Assembly (NCBI GenBank): GCA_964445815.1 | Contig: CAYULW010000003.1 | Coordinates: forward strand, 434,001-498,000 | DNA: 64,000 bases | Direction: 5' to 3' | From: CAYULW01 sp964445815 | GTDB taxonomy: Bacteria > Bacteroidota > Bacteroidia > Flavobacteriales_E > Vicingaceae | In this document: piece by piece, positions 44,459 to 53,802 of the stretch | Layout of the letters: each line of letters opens with the position of its first letter | Position numbering within the stretch: position 1 is the first letter of the stretch | Notes under the pieces: model-generated | Told to the model about the DNA's origin: nothing | Database searches by the model: none | The model's input: the letters and a program-made list of their open reading frames with translations, nothing else | Program-made: the position numbers and the translations under genes

Positions 44459-45682
44459 ATGACCGTTGCTGACATTCGTATTAAGATAGAAAAAGTCAAA
44501 GAGTTGCTGGAGCGACTCATTACTACTCCCCTTGACTATTTCAAGTACGTTTTCACACGAACAGAACATACGGAGTCTCCGAATATTCTGTATTCTGGTG
44601 TCATTATGCATGCCAGAATTGGAAGAGTGGCGAAATGGGTGAGCAGAAGTTCAGATTTTAACTGCATTTTAGTAGCAGAAAAACAAAGATTTACTCCTCA
44701 ATTGTCGAATGCAGTCTTTCAAAAAACCATCCTCTATCGAAACAAATGGCATTTAAAAGCAATCGTCAAACGATATTCATCAGATAAAAATATTTTTCAC
44801 CTGTTTGGCCCGCCTTACGATAGCTCTTATGAGGTGGTGAAGTACTTCAGATCAAAAAAACTGCAAGCCAAATTGTTATATGATTATCAAGATTTGCAAA
44901 TCACCAATTTCGGACTACATTCTCCCTTTGCATACATGAGGGAGGACATTAAGAAGGAGGAATACGTCCTGAAAAATGTTGACACCATTGTATCTCATAG
45001 TTTAGAATTGCAAACCGCCAAAAAGTACTATGGGGCAATCAAGCCCAAAAAGCTCTTTTTTCCACTATATGTGGATAATGATGTTTTCAAAAAGAAAGTA
45101 CATCGACCAAACGATGAAATTCATTTGGTGTATGCCGGCGGGGTGTATTCAAAATTTCAGGATAAGGCCTTTTTTGGTGGACAACAGTTTCACTGGCTGA
45201 TCGAAAAGCTGGAGCAACAAAAAATTCATTTACACATATATCCCACACCAACCAACCGTAAATCTCATTTGATAGATTATATTGAATTCGATAAGAAATT
45301 AGACTATTTTCACTTGCATGATACGGTAAGTCAAGCTGACTTAACCCAAGAGTTGAACCAATACGATTATGGAGTGATTCCATTTTTTAACCATACCAAC
45401 GAAAAACTAGATGCCAAAAGGCATCATAGTACCACGCTAAAACTGTTCAATTTTATAGAAGCCGGCATACCGGTGATTATGGGAAAGGATACCTGGTTTC
45501 AAAACTTTATGGCGAGAAAATATGGGGCTAACATCAGTTTGGAGTACCACGAATTTGATCATTTAAGAGACATAATTGCTAATCATGATTATGAACAAAG
45601 TCTAAAAACCATAGAAAGAAATCGAGAAGCCTTGTCACTTAAGACTAAGATTGATTCAATCGTAGAGGTCTATCAATTTTAA
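44459..45682 (+). CDS. Putative GT-B glycosyltransferase
   Basis: From ATG 44459 the protein has 407 residues. The C-terminal half resembles GT-B enzymes: LVYAGGVYSK, the DTVSQADLTQELNQYDYGVIP region and STTLKLFNFIEAGIPVIMG, which corresponds to the donor-binding loop near the usual Glu. The N-terminal half is weakly conserved (ILYSGVIMHARIGRVAKW). The frame is open from TTG 44447. Its last 280 bases are copied, in decayed form, at 47108-47386. Confidence 0.72.
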   Translation: MTVADIRIKIEKVKELLERLITTPLDYFKYVFTRTEHTESPNILYSGVIMHARIGRVAKWVSRSSDFNCILVAEKQRFTPQLSNAVFQKTILYRNKWHLKAIVKRYSSDKNIFHLFGPPYDSSYEVVKYFRSKKLQAKLLYDYQDLQITNFGLHSPFAYMREDIKKEEYVLKNVDTIVSHSLELQTAKKYYGAIKPKKLFFPLYVDNDVFKKKVHRPNDEIHLVYAGGVYSKFQDKAFFGGQQFHWLIEKLEQQKIHLHIYPTPTNRKSHLIDYIEFDKKLDYFHLHDTVSQADLTQELNQYDYGVIPFFNHTNEKLDAKRHHSTTLKLFNFIEAGIPVIMGKDTWFQNFMARKYGANISLEYHEFDHLRDIIANHDYEQSLKTIERNREALSLKTKIDSIVEVYQF

Positions 45683-45723
45683 TTCAGGTCTGAATTTCAT
45701 ACCTTTACGAGCAAAGAAATTGT

Positions 45724-46948
45724 ATGAAAAAGACCTCTTCACTATTAATCACTCTATTTTGTTTCATTGGTTTAACTGCTCAAACTTGGGTGCAAAGAGC
45801 TAGTTATTCCGGACAAGGAAGAGTAAATCCTGTTTCATTCTCAATAGCAGGTAAAGGATATGTTGCTACAGGTACGAGTTCTACTTCTTCACCTTCTAAT
45901 AAGTACAACGATGTTTGGGAAATATGATACAACTAATAATTCTTGGACTCAAAAGGCTAGTTTACCTGGTTCAGGCAGAACAGGTTGTATAGGTGTTTCT
46001 CATTCAGGATTTGGCTATGTTGGCTTAGGTTGGGATGGAAGTAATATGTTTAATGATATTTTTGAGTTTAACCCTATGAATAATAGCTGGTTGTTAGAAA
46101 CAACCTATCCGGGACAGGGGTTAAGAAATTGTTTTGCAGCAGTGGTTAATAACGAATTATTTGTTGGAGGAGGTAGTAAATTGAATGGGGCGGTTGTATC
46201 TGATTTTTGGAAATATAATTTCTCTACAGGACTATGGACCCAACTGTCAAATTTTGTATTGAGTGGCAGACAGGCAGGAATTAGCTTTTCTATAGATAGT
46301 CTTATATTTTTTGGTATGGGACATAATAATGTTTCAGACTTTAATGACATTTGGGCTTATAATGTTAATTCAGGACTATGGTCTCAATACTCAAACTTTC
46401 CAGGAAACGATAGACTTCAATCTTCTGTCAATATAGTCGGAAAAAAAGCTATAATAGGAGGAGGTAATGCATTAGGGTCTGGAGGAGTAAGGTATTCTGA
46501 TTACTATGAGTTTGACTATATAACTAATAGCTGGAGAGCTATAAGTGGATTTATTTCAGGATCAAGAACTACAAGCGCAGGTTTTACTGTAGGAAATAGA
46601 ACTTTCTTATCATCGGGTATTGATTCTACAGGAACTGTTTTAAATGATTTATGGGAAATTAGAGGCCTTTTAACTGATTTGAATGAGACTAATCAGATTG
46701 GATCAAATAGTATTTATCCTAATCCCACATCAAAAAATATTAGAGTAGCTTTAAATGGAAGATTAGCAAAAGGGGGTAATAATTTAGAGATATTCGATAT
46801 TAATGGGGAAAAAGTACTTGAAATGAACATAAACTCCAATGAAGTTACAATTTCACTTGGTGATTTGCCAAGTGGGATTTATCTATTAAGGGTTAATAAT
46901 GCTGAAAACAAAAGTATAATTCAGTTGGGCAAACTGGTTAAGCATTAA
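45724..46948 (+). pseudogene. Kelch-like repeat protein with T9SS sorting domain, frameshifted copy
   Basis: The first 64 or so codons encode a signal peptide (LLITLFCFIGLTAQ) and a kelch-type unit up to KYNDVWE. A stop then comes at 45925 because AAA (45920-45922) has one base more than the intact copy at 47428 predicts. The rest continues in the +1 frame to 46948, through repeats such as SGFGYVGLGWDG and ending in a T9SS type A domain (SIYPNPTSKNIRVAL to QLGKLVKH). Without the extra A it would be a complete protein of about 407 residues. A sequencing error would also explain it. Confidence 0.75.
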
Positions 46949-47107
46949 ATGGATCTTTGTCTAGCTACTATAAAAGATAAAATTAGTGTTTCGTCCTTTT
47001 GAGAACTAAATTCTTAGATTGGAAAGAGAATTCGTCAGCAGAAGTGAAGATTGCATTCTACTATAAATTTTATCTATAGAACAAGCTATTAGATATAGAG
47101 TTATAAA
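46949..47107 (+). other. Spacer between the duplicated units
   Basis: No gene, RNA or clear regulatory element was seen in this AT-rich stretch between the frameshifted kelch gene and the decayed glycosyltransferase tail. Together with 47108-47427 it forms the only non-coding stretch longer than 300 bases in the window. Confidence 0.6.
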
Positions 47108-47386
47108 TAAAACTAGATATCAAAAGGCATCATAGTACTATGCTAAAACTGTTCAATTTTATAGAAGCCGGCATCCGGTGATTATGGGAAAGGATACCTG
47201 GTTTCAAAATTTTATGGCGAGAAAATATGGGGGCTAACATCAGTTTGGAGTACCACGAATTTGATCATTTAAGAGACATAATCGCCAATCATGATTATGA
47301 ACATAGTTTAAGCCATAGAAAGAAATAGAGGGGCCTTGTCGCTTAAAACTAAGATTGATTCAATCGTAGAAGTCTATCAAATCTAA
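47108..47386 (+). pseudogene. Decayed copy of the glycosyltransferase 3' end
   Basis: This stretch is a copy of 45402-45682, the last 93 codons or so of the putative glycosyltransferase. It has at least three indels relative to the source: one base lost in the GCATCCGG region, one gained in a G-run, and two lost near 47310. There is also an in-frame stop region, so it cannot encode a working product. It marks the left edge of the second duplication unit. Confidence 0.85.
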
Positions 47387-47427
47387 TTCAGGTCTAATTT
47401 TCATACCTTTACCTGTAAAGAAATTAT

Positions 47428-48633
47428 ATGAAAAAGGCCTCTTTACTATTAATCATTCTATTTTGTTTCATTGATTTAACTGCTCAAACTTGGGTGCAGA
47501 GAGCTAGTTATTCCGGACAAGGAAGGGTTAATCCTGTTTCTTTTACCATTAACGGAAAGGGATATCTCGCAATAGGGTCAAGTTTGGATACACCTAATTC
47601 GCCAAAATTTAATGACGTTTGGGAGTACAATACGTTGAATAATACTTGGATTCAAAAAGCAAATGTTCCTGGTGCAGGTAGAACAGGAGGGATAGGTGTA
47701 GTGAATTCAGGGTTTGGATATGTAGGTTTGGGCTGGGATGGTACAACATCGTTTAAAGACATACATGAATTCAACCCATCAAATAATAGTTGGCTACTAG
47801 AAACCACTTACCCTGGACAGGGATCAAGAAATTGTTTTGCAGCGGTTAATAACGGAGATTTATATGTAGCAGGTGGTTTAAATTCTAACAGTACAACTTC
47901 TGATTTTTGGAAATATAATTTTTCATCTGGACTTTGGACTCAAATGCCATCATTTGTTTTAGGAAATAGACAAGGTGGAATATGTTTTTCAATTGATAGT
48001 ATTGTCTTCTTTGGAATGGGGTATAATGGAAACTCCAATTTTAATGATCTGTGGGGTTACAATGTAAATACTGGATTGTGGTCTCAATATAATAGTTTCC
48101 CGGGAACTGGTCGAATTCAGTCTTCTGTAAATCTTATAGGTAAGAAAGCAATCATTGGAGGTGGACATCAAATAGGAGTTGGGAATCGCTTATCTGATTA
48201 CTATGAATTTGACTATTTAAGTAATAGCTGGAGATCAGTTAGTGGGTTCATTGCTGGATCTAGAAGCGCATCAACAGGATTTTCAATCGGAAATAGAACA
48301 TTTCTATCCTCTGGTAAGGATTCTATAGGAAACTCTTTAAATGACTTATGGGAAATTACTGGTTTGATCACAAGTTTAGATGAAAATGAAACAATTACGC
48401 ATTTTTCTATTCATCCTAATCCTGCTTCGGATATTTTGAATCTCAGTATAGAAGAATTGTCAACCTTTAATGTTAAAATTTTTGACAAAAAAGGTACAAT
48501 TATCTATCAATCCTTTAAGCATTTGTCAAATAGTACTATAGATGTGAGTGATTTTGAGAATGGATTATATACTGTAGTAGTATATAATAATGAAGAGAAT
48601 TTAACAACAAAGAGTTTCATTAAAATTAAGTGA
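47428..48633 (+). CDS. Kelch-like repeat protein with T9SS type A sorting domain
   Basis: The intact 401-residue protein has a signal peptide (LLLIILFCFIDLTAQ) and kelch/galactose-oxidase-type repeats such as FNDVWEYNTLNNTWIQKA and FWKYNFSSGLWTQMPSF. The C-terminal T9SS domain (FSIHPNPASDILNLS to TTKSFIKIK) directs export across the outer membrane. It probably forms a six- or seven-bladed propeller for binding at the surface. The 5' flank repeats that of the frameshifted paralogue, including a TACCTTTA element about 20 bases before the ATG. Confidence 0.87.
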   Translation: MKKASLLLIILFCFIDLTAQTWVQRASYSGQGRVNPVSFTINGKGYLAIGSSLDTPNSPKFNDVWEYNTLNNTWIQKANVPGAGRTGGIGVVNSGFGYVGLGWDGTTSFKDIHEFNPSNNSWLLETTYPGQGSRNCFAAVNNGDLYVAGGLNSNSTTSDFWKYNFSSGLWTQMPSFVLGNRQGGICFSIDSIVFFGMGYNGNSNFNDLWGYNVNTGLWSQYNSFPGTGRIQSSVNLIGKKAIIGGGHQIGVGNRLSDYYEFDYLSNSWRSVSGFIAGSRSASTGFSIGNRTFLSSGKDSIGNSLNDLWEITGLITSLDENETITHFSIHPNPASDILNLSIEELSTFNVKIFDKKGTIIYQSFKHLSNSTIDVSDFENGLYTVVVYNNEENLTTKSFIKIK

Positions 48634-48731
48634 TTCTTTATTCATTGAATTCAAATATTTTTAGTTGATTTTCATTTCTTCTTTCCATTGTTTATGTGGA
48701 CTTTTGGTGTAGTGAATTTAAATGCGTTTCA

Positions 48732-49217
48732 ATGATAAATCGGGACAAAGTCAAACTAGGAAAGAATGTAAATATCCATCCTCTTGCTCTTATTGAAGAT
48801 AATGTTACAATTGGAGATAATACCTCGATTGGGCCATTCTGTATAGTAAGAGAAGGAGCTAAGATCGGTGCTAATTGTAAGTTTACAGCTTATTGTGAAA
48901 TTAGAAATAACGTTATCATTGGTGATCATACATCATTTGGAAGTAGATGTACAATATCAGCTAATGCTGAAATTGGGAATAACGTTACAATCAAGTATAG
49001 CTTCGTTTTGACAGATACGCCAAATTTAGAAGAAGGTGATGTGAAGACTGTAGGAAAAGTTGGAGATGGAACTTTAATTGGAGCCAACGTAACATTAATG
49101 CCCGGATTCAATATTGGGAAAAATGCAATTATTGGAGCATGTTCGCAAGTTAGAGCACATGTAGGTGATAATGAAATTTGGTATGGAAATCCTGCCAAGC
49201 TCTTCAAAAAGAAATAA
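48732..49217 (+). CDS. Hexapeptide-repeat acyltransferase
   Basis: From ATG 48732 the protein has 161 residues, nearly all left-handed beta-helix hexapeptide repeats (VNIHPLALIEDNVTIGDNTS, IGNNVTIKYSFVLT), ending with NEIWYGNPAKLFKKK, the typical end of sugar O- or N-acetyltransferases. A GTG at 48696 in the same frame would add an unconserved extension. In this locus it probably acetylates an amino-sugar nucleotide. The next gene starts 8 bases later. Confidence 0.85.
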   Translation: MINRDKVKLGKNVNIHPLALIEDNVTIGDNTSIGPFCIVREGAKIGANCKFTAYCEIRNNVIIGDHTSFGSRCTISANAEIGNNVTIKYSFVLTDTPNLEEGDVKTVGKVGDGTLIGANVTLMPGFNIGKNAIIGACSQVRAHVGDNEIWYGNPAKLFKKK

Positions 49218-49225
49218 TTTGAAGA

Positions 49226-50158
49226 ATGAAACTGTCGGTCATTCTTCAATATCTTAAAAGTCAAAATATCGATTATTCATTAATAAACTCAAATGATGAG
49301 ATATCGGTATTTCCTGCTAACTTTAAGAAAATTATTACCAATGGACTTTACCATATTACACATGGAGTAAATTTTGATGTTCAAAAGATCAAAGACAGTG
49401 TAATTGTATCTGATAAGCCTTTCGAATCAGATAATACCTTAATAATTGTTGACAATCCTCAACTTGTACATTATAAGCTCACAAGATTATTTGAGAAAAA
49501 CAAAGCGAAAGGTATTGATGGTATGGCAATAATCGATAAAGAAGCCCAAATAGGTAAAAATGTGAATATTGGTCCATACTGCGTAATTGGAAAATGTGTA
49601 ATTAAGGACAATGTTTATATTGCTAGTCATGTTGTGGTTCATGACAAAGTTTTTATAGATAGTGGGTCATATATTGATAGCCATTCAGTAATTGGTCCTG
49701 AAGGTCTTGCATGGGTATGGGATGAAAATGGGAATAGAGTTAAACAAGCTCAACTTGGGGGAGTTGTTATTGAGAAGAATTGTCACCTAGCTACAGATGT
49801 AACAATTGTTCGGGGGTCTCTTTCTGAAGATACAATTATAGGTGAAGGTACGGTAATAGCACATGGAAGTAAAATAGGACATGGATCGAAAATTGGCAAA
49901 CATGTTCACATGGCGAATAATGTAAGTATCGCGGGAAATACTACCCTAGGAGATCGTTCGTTTTATGGAAGTGGTTCAGTTATTCCACCAAACGTAAAAA
50001 TTGGAGCAAATAATATTGTTGGTGCTGGTGCTGTAGTTAATAAATCTTTTGAAGAAGAATACCTTACCTTAGTTGGAGTGCCTGCAAAAGTCTTAAGAGA
50101 AAATAGTCATTTGGTAAAAGCAAAAGGGACACCTACACCATTTAAAGAAAACGAATAA
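49226..50158 (+). CDS. LpxD-like acyltransferase
   Basis: The 310-residue protein has an N-terminal globular domain of about 100 residues and a C-terminal left-handed beta-helix (IGPYCVIGKCVIKDNVYIAS, VTIVRGSLSEDTIIGEGTVI). By comparison with LpxD, the catalytic histidine of IAHNV appears kept as KIGHGS near residue 216. LpxD adds a fatty acid to the free amine of a UDP-sugar. As it sits in a glycan locus rather than near lpxA/lpxB, an amino-sugar N-acyltransferase is likely. The C-terminal lipid-binding helix of LpxD is shortened. Confidence 0.75.
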   Translation: MKLSVILQYLKSQNIDYSLINSNDEISVFPANFKKIITNGLYHITHGVNFDVQKIKDSVIVSDKPFESDNTLIIVDNPQLVHYKLTRLFEKNKAKGIDGMAIIDKEAQIGKNVNIGPYCVIGKCVIKDNVYIASHVVVHDKVFIDSGSYIDSHSVIGPEGLAWVWDENGNRVKQAQLGGVVIEKNCHLATDVTIVRGSLSEDTIIGEGTVIAHGSKIGHGSKIGKHVHMANNVSIAGNTTLGDRSFYGSGSVIPPNVKIGANNIVGAGAVVNKSFEEEYLTLVGVPAKVLRENSHLVKAKGTPTPFKENE

Positions 50159-50174
50159 AAGAAGTATCATTCCA

Positions 50175-51155
50175 ATGAAAAACATATTTATTACCGGAGG
50201 AGCAGGCTATGTTGGTGCTGTTTTAGTGCCAAAGCTATTAGAAGCTGACTATAATGTCACCGTTATCGACTTAATGATCTATGGTGAAGATAAATTGCCT
50301 AGTCATCCGAATCTAAAGAAGATAAAAGGAGATATAAGAGATCAAGAAGCATTAAAAAGCGCATTAGAAGGACAAGATGCAGTCATTCATTTGGCATGTA
50401 TTTCAAATGATCCTTCATTTGAACTGAATCCCGAATTGGGAAAGTCCATTAATCTTGATCCGTTTGAGCCTTTGGTTAAATTATCAAAGGCAGCAGGTGT
50501 ACAACGATTTATATATGCTTCTTCAGCTTCTGTCTATGGCATTAAAGATACGCCTGAAGTGACTGAAGATATGGTCTTGGAACCACTCACTGATTATTCC
50601 ATTTTTAAAGCCGAGTGTGAAAAAATATTGTCTGCTTACCCATCAGATGATTTTACCTGTGTGACCGTAAGACCTGCTACCGTATGCGGATACTCGCCAA
50701 GATTGAGACTGGACTTAACCGTCAACATCTTAACCAACTTTGCCATCAATAAAGGGTTCATTAAAGTGTTTGGTGGAGAGCAAAAGCGACCGAATTTGCA
50801 CATTGAAGATATGACTGATTTGTATCTGGAGTTGCTGACCCTGCCAAAGGAAAAAATCAATGGTAAAATCTTTAATGCAGGTTACGAAAACTTTAAGGTG
50901 AAAGAGATTGCTCAAATGGTGAAAAATGTCATTGGAGATGCAGTAGACATCAAAGTTGAACCAACAAATGACAACAGATCCTATCATATATCTTCAGAGT
51001 ACATCAAAAATGAAATCGGTTTTGTGCCACAACATTCCATTGAAGATGCAGTAAAAGATTTAAAAGATGCTTTTGAAAAAGGATGGATTCCCGACTCTTT
51101 TGAAAAGGACAATTACTTTAACGTTAAGTTGATGCAAAACATTGAACTGCAATAA
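50175..51155 (+). CDS. NAD-dependent epimerase/dehydratase (extended SDR family)
   Basis: The 326-residue protein has the NAD-binding motif ITGGAGYVGAVLV (GGxGYVG at residues 8-14), YASSASVYG and the catalytic YxxxK as Y141-SIF-K145. The VRPATVCGYSPRLRLDLTVN segment is typical of sugar-nucleotide SDRs. It should epimerise, reduce or dehydrate an activated sugar. It is followed with no gap by the DegT aminotransferase. Confidence 0.88.
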   Translation: MKNIFITGGAGYVGAVLVPKLLEADYNVTVIDLMIYGEDKLPSHPNLKKIKGDIRDQEALKSALEGQDAVIHLACISNDPSFELNPELGKSINLDPFEPLVKLSKAAGVQRFIYASSASVYGIKDTPEVTEDMVLEPLTDYSIFKAECEKILSAYPSDDFTCVTVRPATVCGYSPRLRLDLTVNILTNFAINKGFIKVFGGEQKRPNLHIEDMTDLYLELLTLPKEKINGKIFNAGYENFKVKEIAQMVKNVIGDAVDIKVEPTNDNRSYHISSEYIKNEIGFVPQHSIEDAVKDLKDAFEKGWIPDSFEKDNYFNVKLMQNIELQ

Positions 51156-52250
51156 ATGAAAGTACCCTATGTAAATCTTGGACTTCAGCATCAAGAAGAC
51201 AAGCAGGAGTTATTGTCTAAAGTCAGTCAACTTTTGGATTCAGGAATGTTTATTCTGGGGGATGAGGTCAAGCAGTTTGAAGAAACTTTTGCGAAAATAT
51301 CAGGAACCAAGTATGCCGTGGGTGTTGCTAATGGCACTGATTCATTAATGCTTTCTATGCGAGCTTTGGGCATAGGTTCAAGTCATGAAGTCATTACTGT
51401 GTCTCATTCTTATTTGGCTTCGGCTTCTTCTATTGCTTTATGTGGAGCAACTCCAGTATTGGTAGATGTGGAAGAAGACTCTTTCAACATGTCTCCCAAA
51501 GCATTAAAAGAAGCCATAACAGAAAAAACCAAAGCGATTATTGTTGTGCACTTGACAGGAAGACCGGCCAATATGGATGACATTTTGGAGATAGCCAATG
51601 AACATAACATTCCTGTTATAGAAGATGCTGCTCAAGCAGTTGGTGCTCAATACAAGGGTAAAGCGGTTGGCAGTATGGGTACCTTCGGCTCTTTTAGCTT
51701 ACATCCATTAAAAAATTTGGCCGCAGCCGGTGATGCAGGGATTATTACCACAAATGATGATGATTTGTATGAGTATCTTTTAAAAGCTAGAAACCATGGA
51801 CTCAAAAACAGGGACGAGTTAGAGTTTTGGAGCATGAACTCCAGATTAGATGCAATGCAAGCTGCAATTTTAAATGTGAAAGTGCGTCATCTCGAAAAGT
51901 GGAATAAAAGAAGAAGAGAAATCGCTGATTTGTACATTAGGGAACTGAGTGATCTGGTGAAGGTGCCTTCTTATACTGAAGACTATTTGCCCGTTTTTCA
52001 TGCTTTTGTGATTCAGACCGAAAGGCGAGATGAACTGCAAGAACATTTAAAATTAAAAGGCGTGGATACCAAAGTGCATTATCCGATTGCAATTCATCAA
52101 CAAGAAGCAGCTAAGCATGTCGTAAAACATGATTTACGCAACACTGAAAAAATTGTAAAATCTATTTTAAGTTTGCCTGTCTATCCTGAATTGGAAGATG
52201 AACAAGTTAAATACGTTATAGCGCAAATCAAAAATTTCTTCAATGCCTGA
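51156..52250 (+). CDS. DegT/DnrJ/EryC1/StrS sugar aminotransferase
   Basis: The 364-residue protein has the PLP-binding lysine at residue 186 in SLHPLKNLAAAGDAG, and the family motifs VGVANGTDSLMLSMRALGIG, EDAAQAVGAQYKGK and NSRLDAMQAAIL. DegT enzymes add an amino group to a keto-sugar nucleotide. The product would be a natural substrate for the upstream hexapeptide or LpxD-like acyltransferases. It starts directly after the SDR gene and ends within the first 8 bases of the HldE-like gene. Confidence 0.92.
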   Translation: MKVPYVNLGLQHQEDKQELLSKVSQLLDSGMFILGDEVKQFEETFAKISGTKYAVGVANGTDSLMLSMRALGIGSSHEVITVSHSYLASASSIALCGATPVLVDVEEDSFNMSPKALKEAITEKTKAIIVVHLTGRPANMDDILEIANEHNIPVIEDAAQAVGAQYKGKAVGSMGTFGSFSLHPLKNLAAAGDAGIITTNDDDLYEYLLKARNHGLKNRDELEFWSMNSRLDAMQAAILNVKVRHLEKWNKRRREIADLYIRELSDLVKVPSYTEDYLPVFHAFVIQTERRDELQEHLKLKGVDTKVHYPIAIHQQEAAKHVVKHDLRNTEKIVKSILSLPVYPELEDEQVKYVIAQIKNFFNA

Positions 52251-53802
52251 GCAAAAGAAAATACAATCGAAGGAAGAGTTGGCAGAGACCGTTAAGTCTC
52301 TTAAAGGTCAGAATAAAAAAGTGGTACAATGTCATGGCTGCTTTGATATTATACATCCCGGGCATGTCAGATATCTGGAACAAGCGAAAAAGTTTGGGGA
52401 CGTTTTAATTGTATCACTTACCCCGGATAAGTACATCTTAAAAGGAGATGATAGACCCTATATGCCTGAGGAGTTGAGGGTGAAATCCATGGCTGCTCTG
52501 GAAATTGTAGATTATGTCTGTTTAGACGAAAATAGCTGGGCCGGGCCTCTATTGGATTTTGTGCAACCTGACATTTATGTAAAAGGGAAGGAGTATGAAA
52601 AAACACTTGATGGTGTATTTGGAAAAGAAAGAAAATTAGTTGAAGATTATGGTGGGAAAGTGTTTTTTACCTCAGGCGATGTGGTTTTTTCTTCCTCTCG
52701 ATTGATAGAGGATTTTAAAAAGAAATTTGCCTTAGATTACGAGGTGTTTGAAATATACTGTCAAAGAAATAACATTAGCCATCAAAGCCTCTTGAGTTTA
52801 ATCGAAGAATTTTCAAGTAAAAAAGTAGCCGTTATAGGAGAGGTGCTTGTTGATGAATACATTCATTCTGAAGTGATAGATCTAGCCGCTGAAGCTCCCA
52901 TTTTATCTATAAGACCAATGGATAGTCGTTACTATATAGGAGCGGCAGGAATCGTGGCAAAACACCTATCAACTTTAGGAGCAAAATCCAAGCTGATATC
53001 TATTGTGAATGAAAACTCTAGTGATACTGATTACATAGAAAAGGATTTGAATGACAATGGAATTGAACACTTTTTTATCAAAAGAAAAGACATTCCAACC
53101 ATCAAGAAAACGAGGTATATTGCAGATAATCAGAAGCTAATTAAGATTGACAATTCTCAAAACATTAATTTGAGTGCTGAAGAGGAGAATGAAATCATAG
53201 AGTACTTTAAGTCTCACTGTGTAGATTTAGATGCGGTTATATTTTCTGACTTTGCTTATGGATTTGTTTCCGATATGGTTAGAAAAGAAATTACTGACTG
53301 GGCAAACGAAAACGATATAAAGGTAATTGCTGATGTTAGCAGTACTTTGGGAGGCAATATTTCGAAGTATAAAGATACATTTTTGATTACTCCTACAGAA
53401 AAGGAAGCTAGAATGGTGTTTGATGATAAAAAAAGCGGATTGTCAAACATTGCTTTTCGATTGATTAAAAAAACAAAAAGCAAGAACTTAGTGATTACTC
53501 TTGGCTCAAATGGCGTCTTGGCCTTTAAAAACAAAATGTTTAATGTGTTCGGAAAGGATGAAAATTTCCTGGAAAACGAGTTTATACCTGCTTTGGAGAA
53601 AAATGCGATAGACCCTATGGGCGCAGGTGATGCCATGTTAAGCATGATTAGCTTAGTTTTATTGTCGGGGGGTAATATTTCCGAAGCAGTTTACTTAGGA
53701 AACATTGCATCCTACCTTGAGGTGAATAAGGTGGGAAACATTCCTATCAAAATTGATGAAGTCAAAGACTATCTCAATAAAAGACCAGAATTAATTGATT
53801 GA
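52243..53802 (+). CDS. HldE-like bifunctional enzyme with reversed domain order: nucleotidyltransferase then PfkB kinase
   Basis: The 519-residue protein opens with a cytidylyltransferase-type domain (residues 25-165) bearing HGCFDIIHPGHVRYL, where HPGH at 38-41 is the nucleotide-binding HxGH motif. A PfkB/ribokinase domain from about residue 190 to the end has VIGEVLVDEYI, RYYIGAAGIVAKHL and the catalytic DPMGAGDAML near 457. In Escherichia coli HldE the kinase is N-terminal and the transferase C-terminal, so the order here is reversed. By family, it should phosphorylate a sugar phosphate at C1 and load a nucleotide onto it. The sugar need not be heptose. Confidence 0.85.
   Translation: MPEQKKIQSKEELAETVKSLKGQNKKVVQCHGCFDIIHPGHVRYLEQAKKFGDVLIVSLTPDKYILKGDDRPYMPEELRVKSMAALEIVDYVCLDENSWAGPLLDFVQPDIYVKGKEYEKTLDGVFGKERKLVEDYGGKVFFTSGDVVFSSSRLIEDFKKKFALDYEVFEIYCQRNNISHQSLLSLIEEFSSKKVAVIGEVLVDEYIHSEVIDLAAEAPILSIRPMDSRYYIGAAGIVAKHLSTLGAKSKLISIVNENSSDTDYIEKDLNDNGIEHFFIKRKDIPTIKKTRYIADNQKLIKIDNSQNINLSAEEENEIIEYFKSHCVDLDAVIFSDFAYGFVSDMVRKEITDWANENDIKVIADVSSTLGGNISKYKDTFLITPTEKEARMVFDDKKSGLSNIAFRLIKKTKSKNLVITLGSNGVLAFKNKMFNVFGKDENFLENEFIPALEKNAIDPMGAGDAMLSMISLVLLSGGNISEAVYLGNIASYLEVNKVGNIPIKIDEVKDYLNKRPELID

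Larger units (their letters stand above)
45402..48382 (+). repeat. Tandem duplication, two units offset by about 1.7 kb
   Basis: Unit 1 covers 45402 to about 46685 and unit 2 covers 47108 to about 48382. Each unit contains the 3' end of the glycosyltransferase, the same 41-base intergenic sequence and most of a kelch-like gene. The offset is 1706 bases at the left end and 1704 at the kelch start codons. Similarity ends inside the T9SS domains, which differ between the copies. Confidence 0.85.

Noticed and set aside
42383..48660. Mobile element causing the kelch duplication
   Set aside because: No transposase, integrase or terminal inverted repeats were seen at the unit edges.
49000..49260. 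Antisense frames across the hexapeptide-repeat genes
   Set aside because: They mirror the codon periodicity of the repeats and have no independent support.
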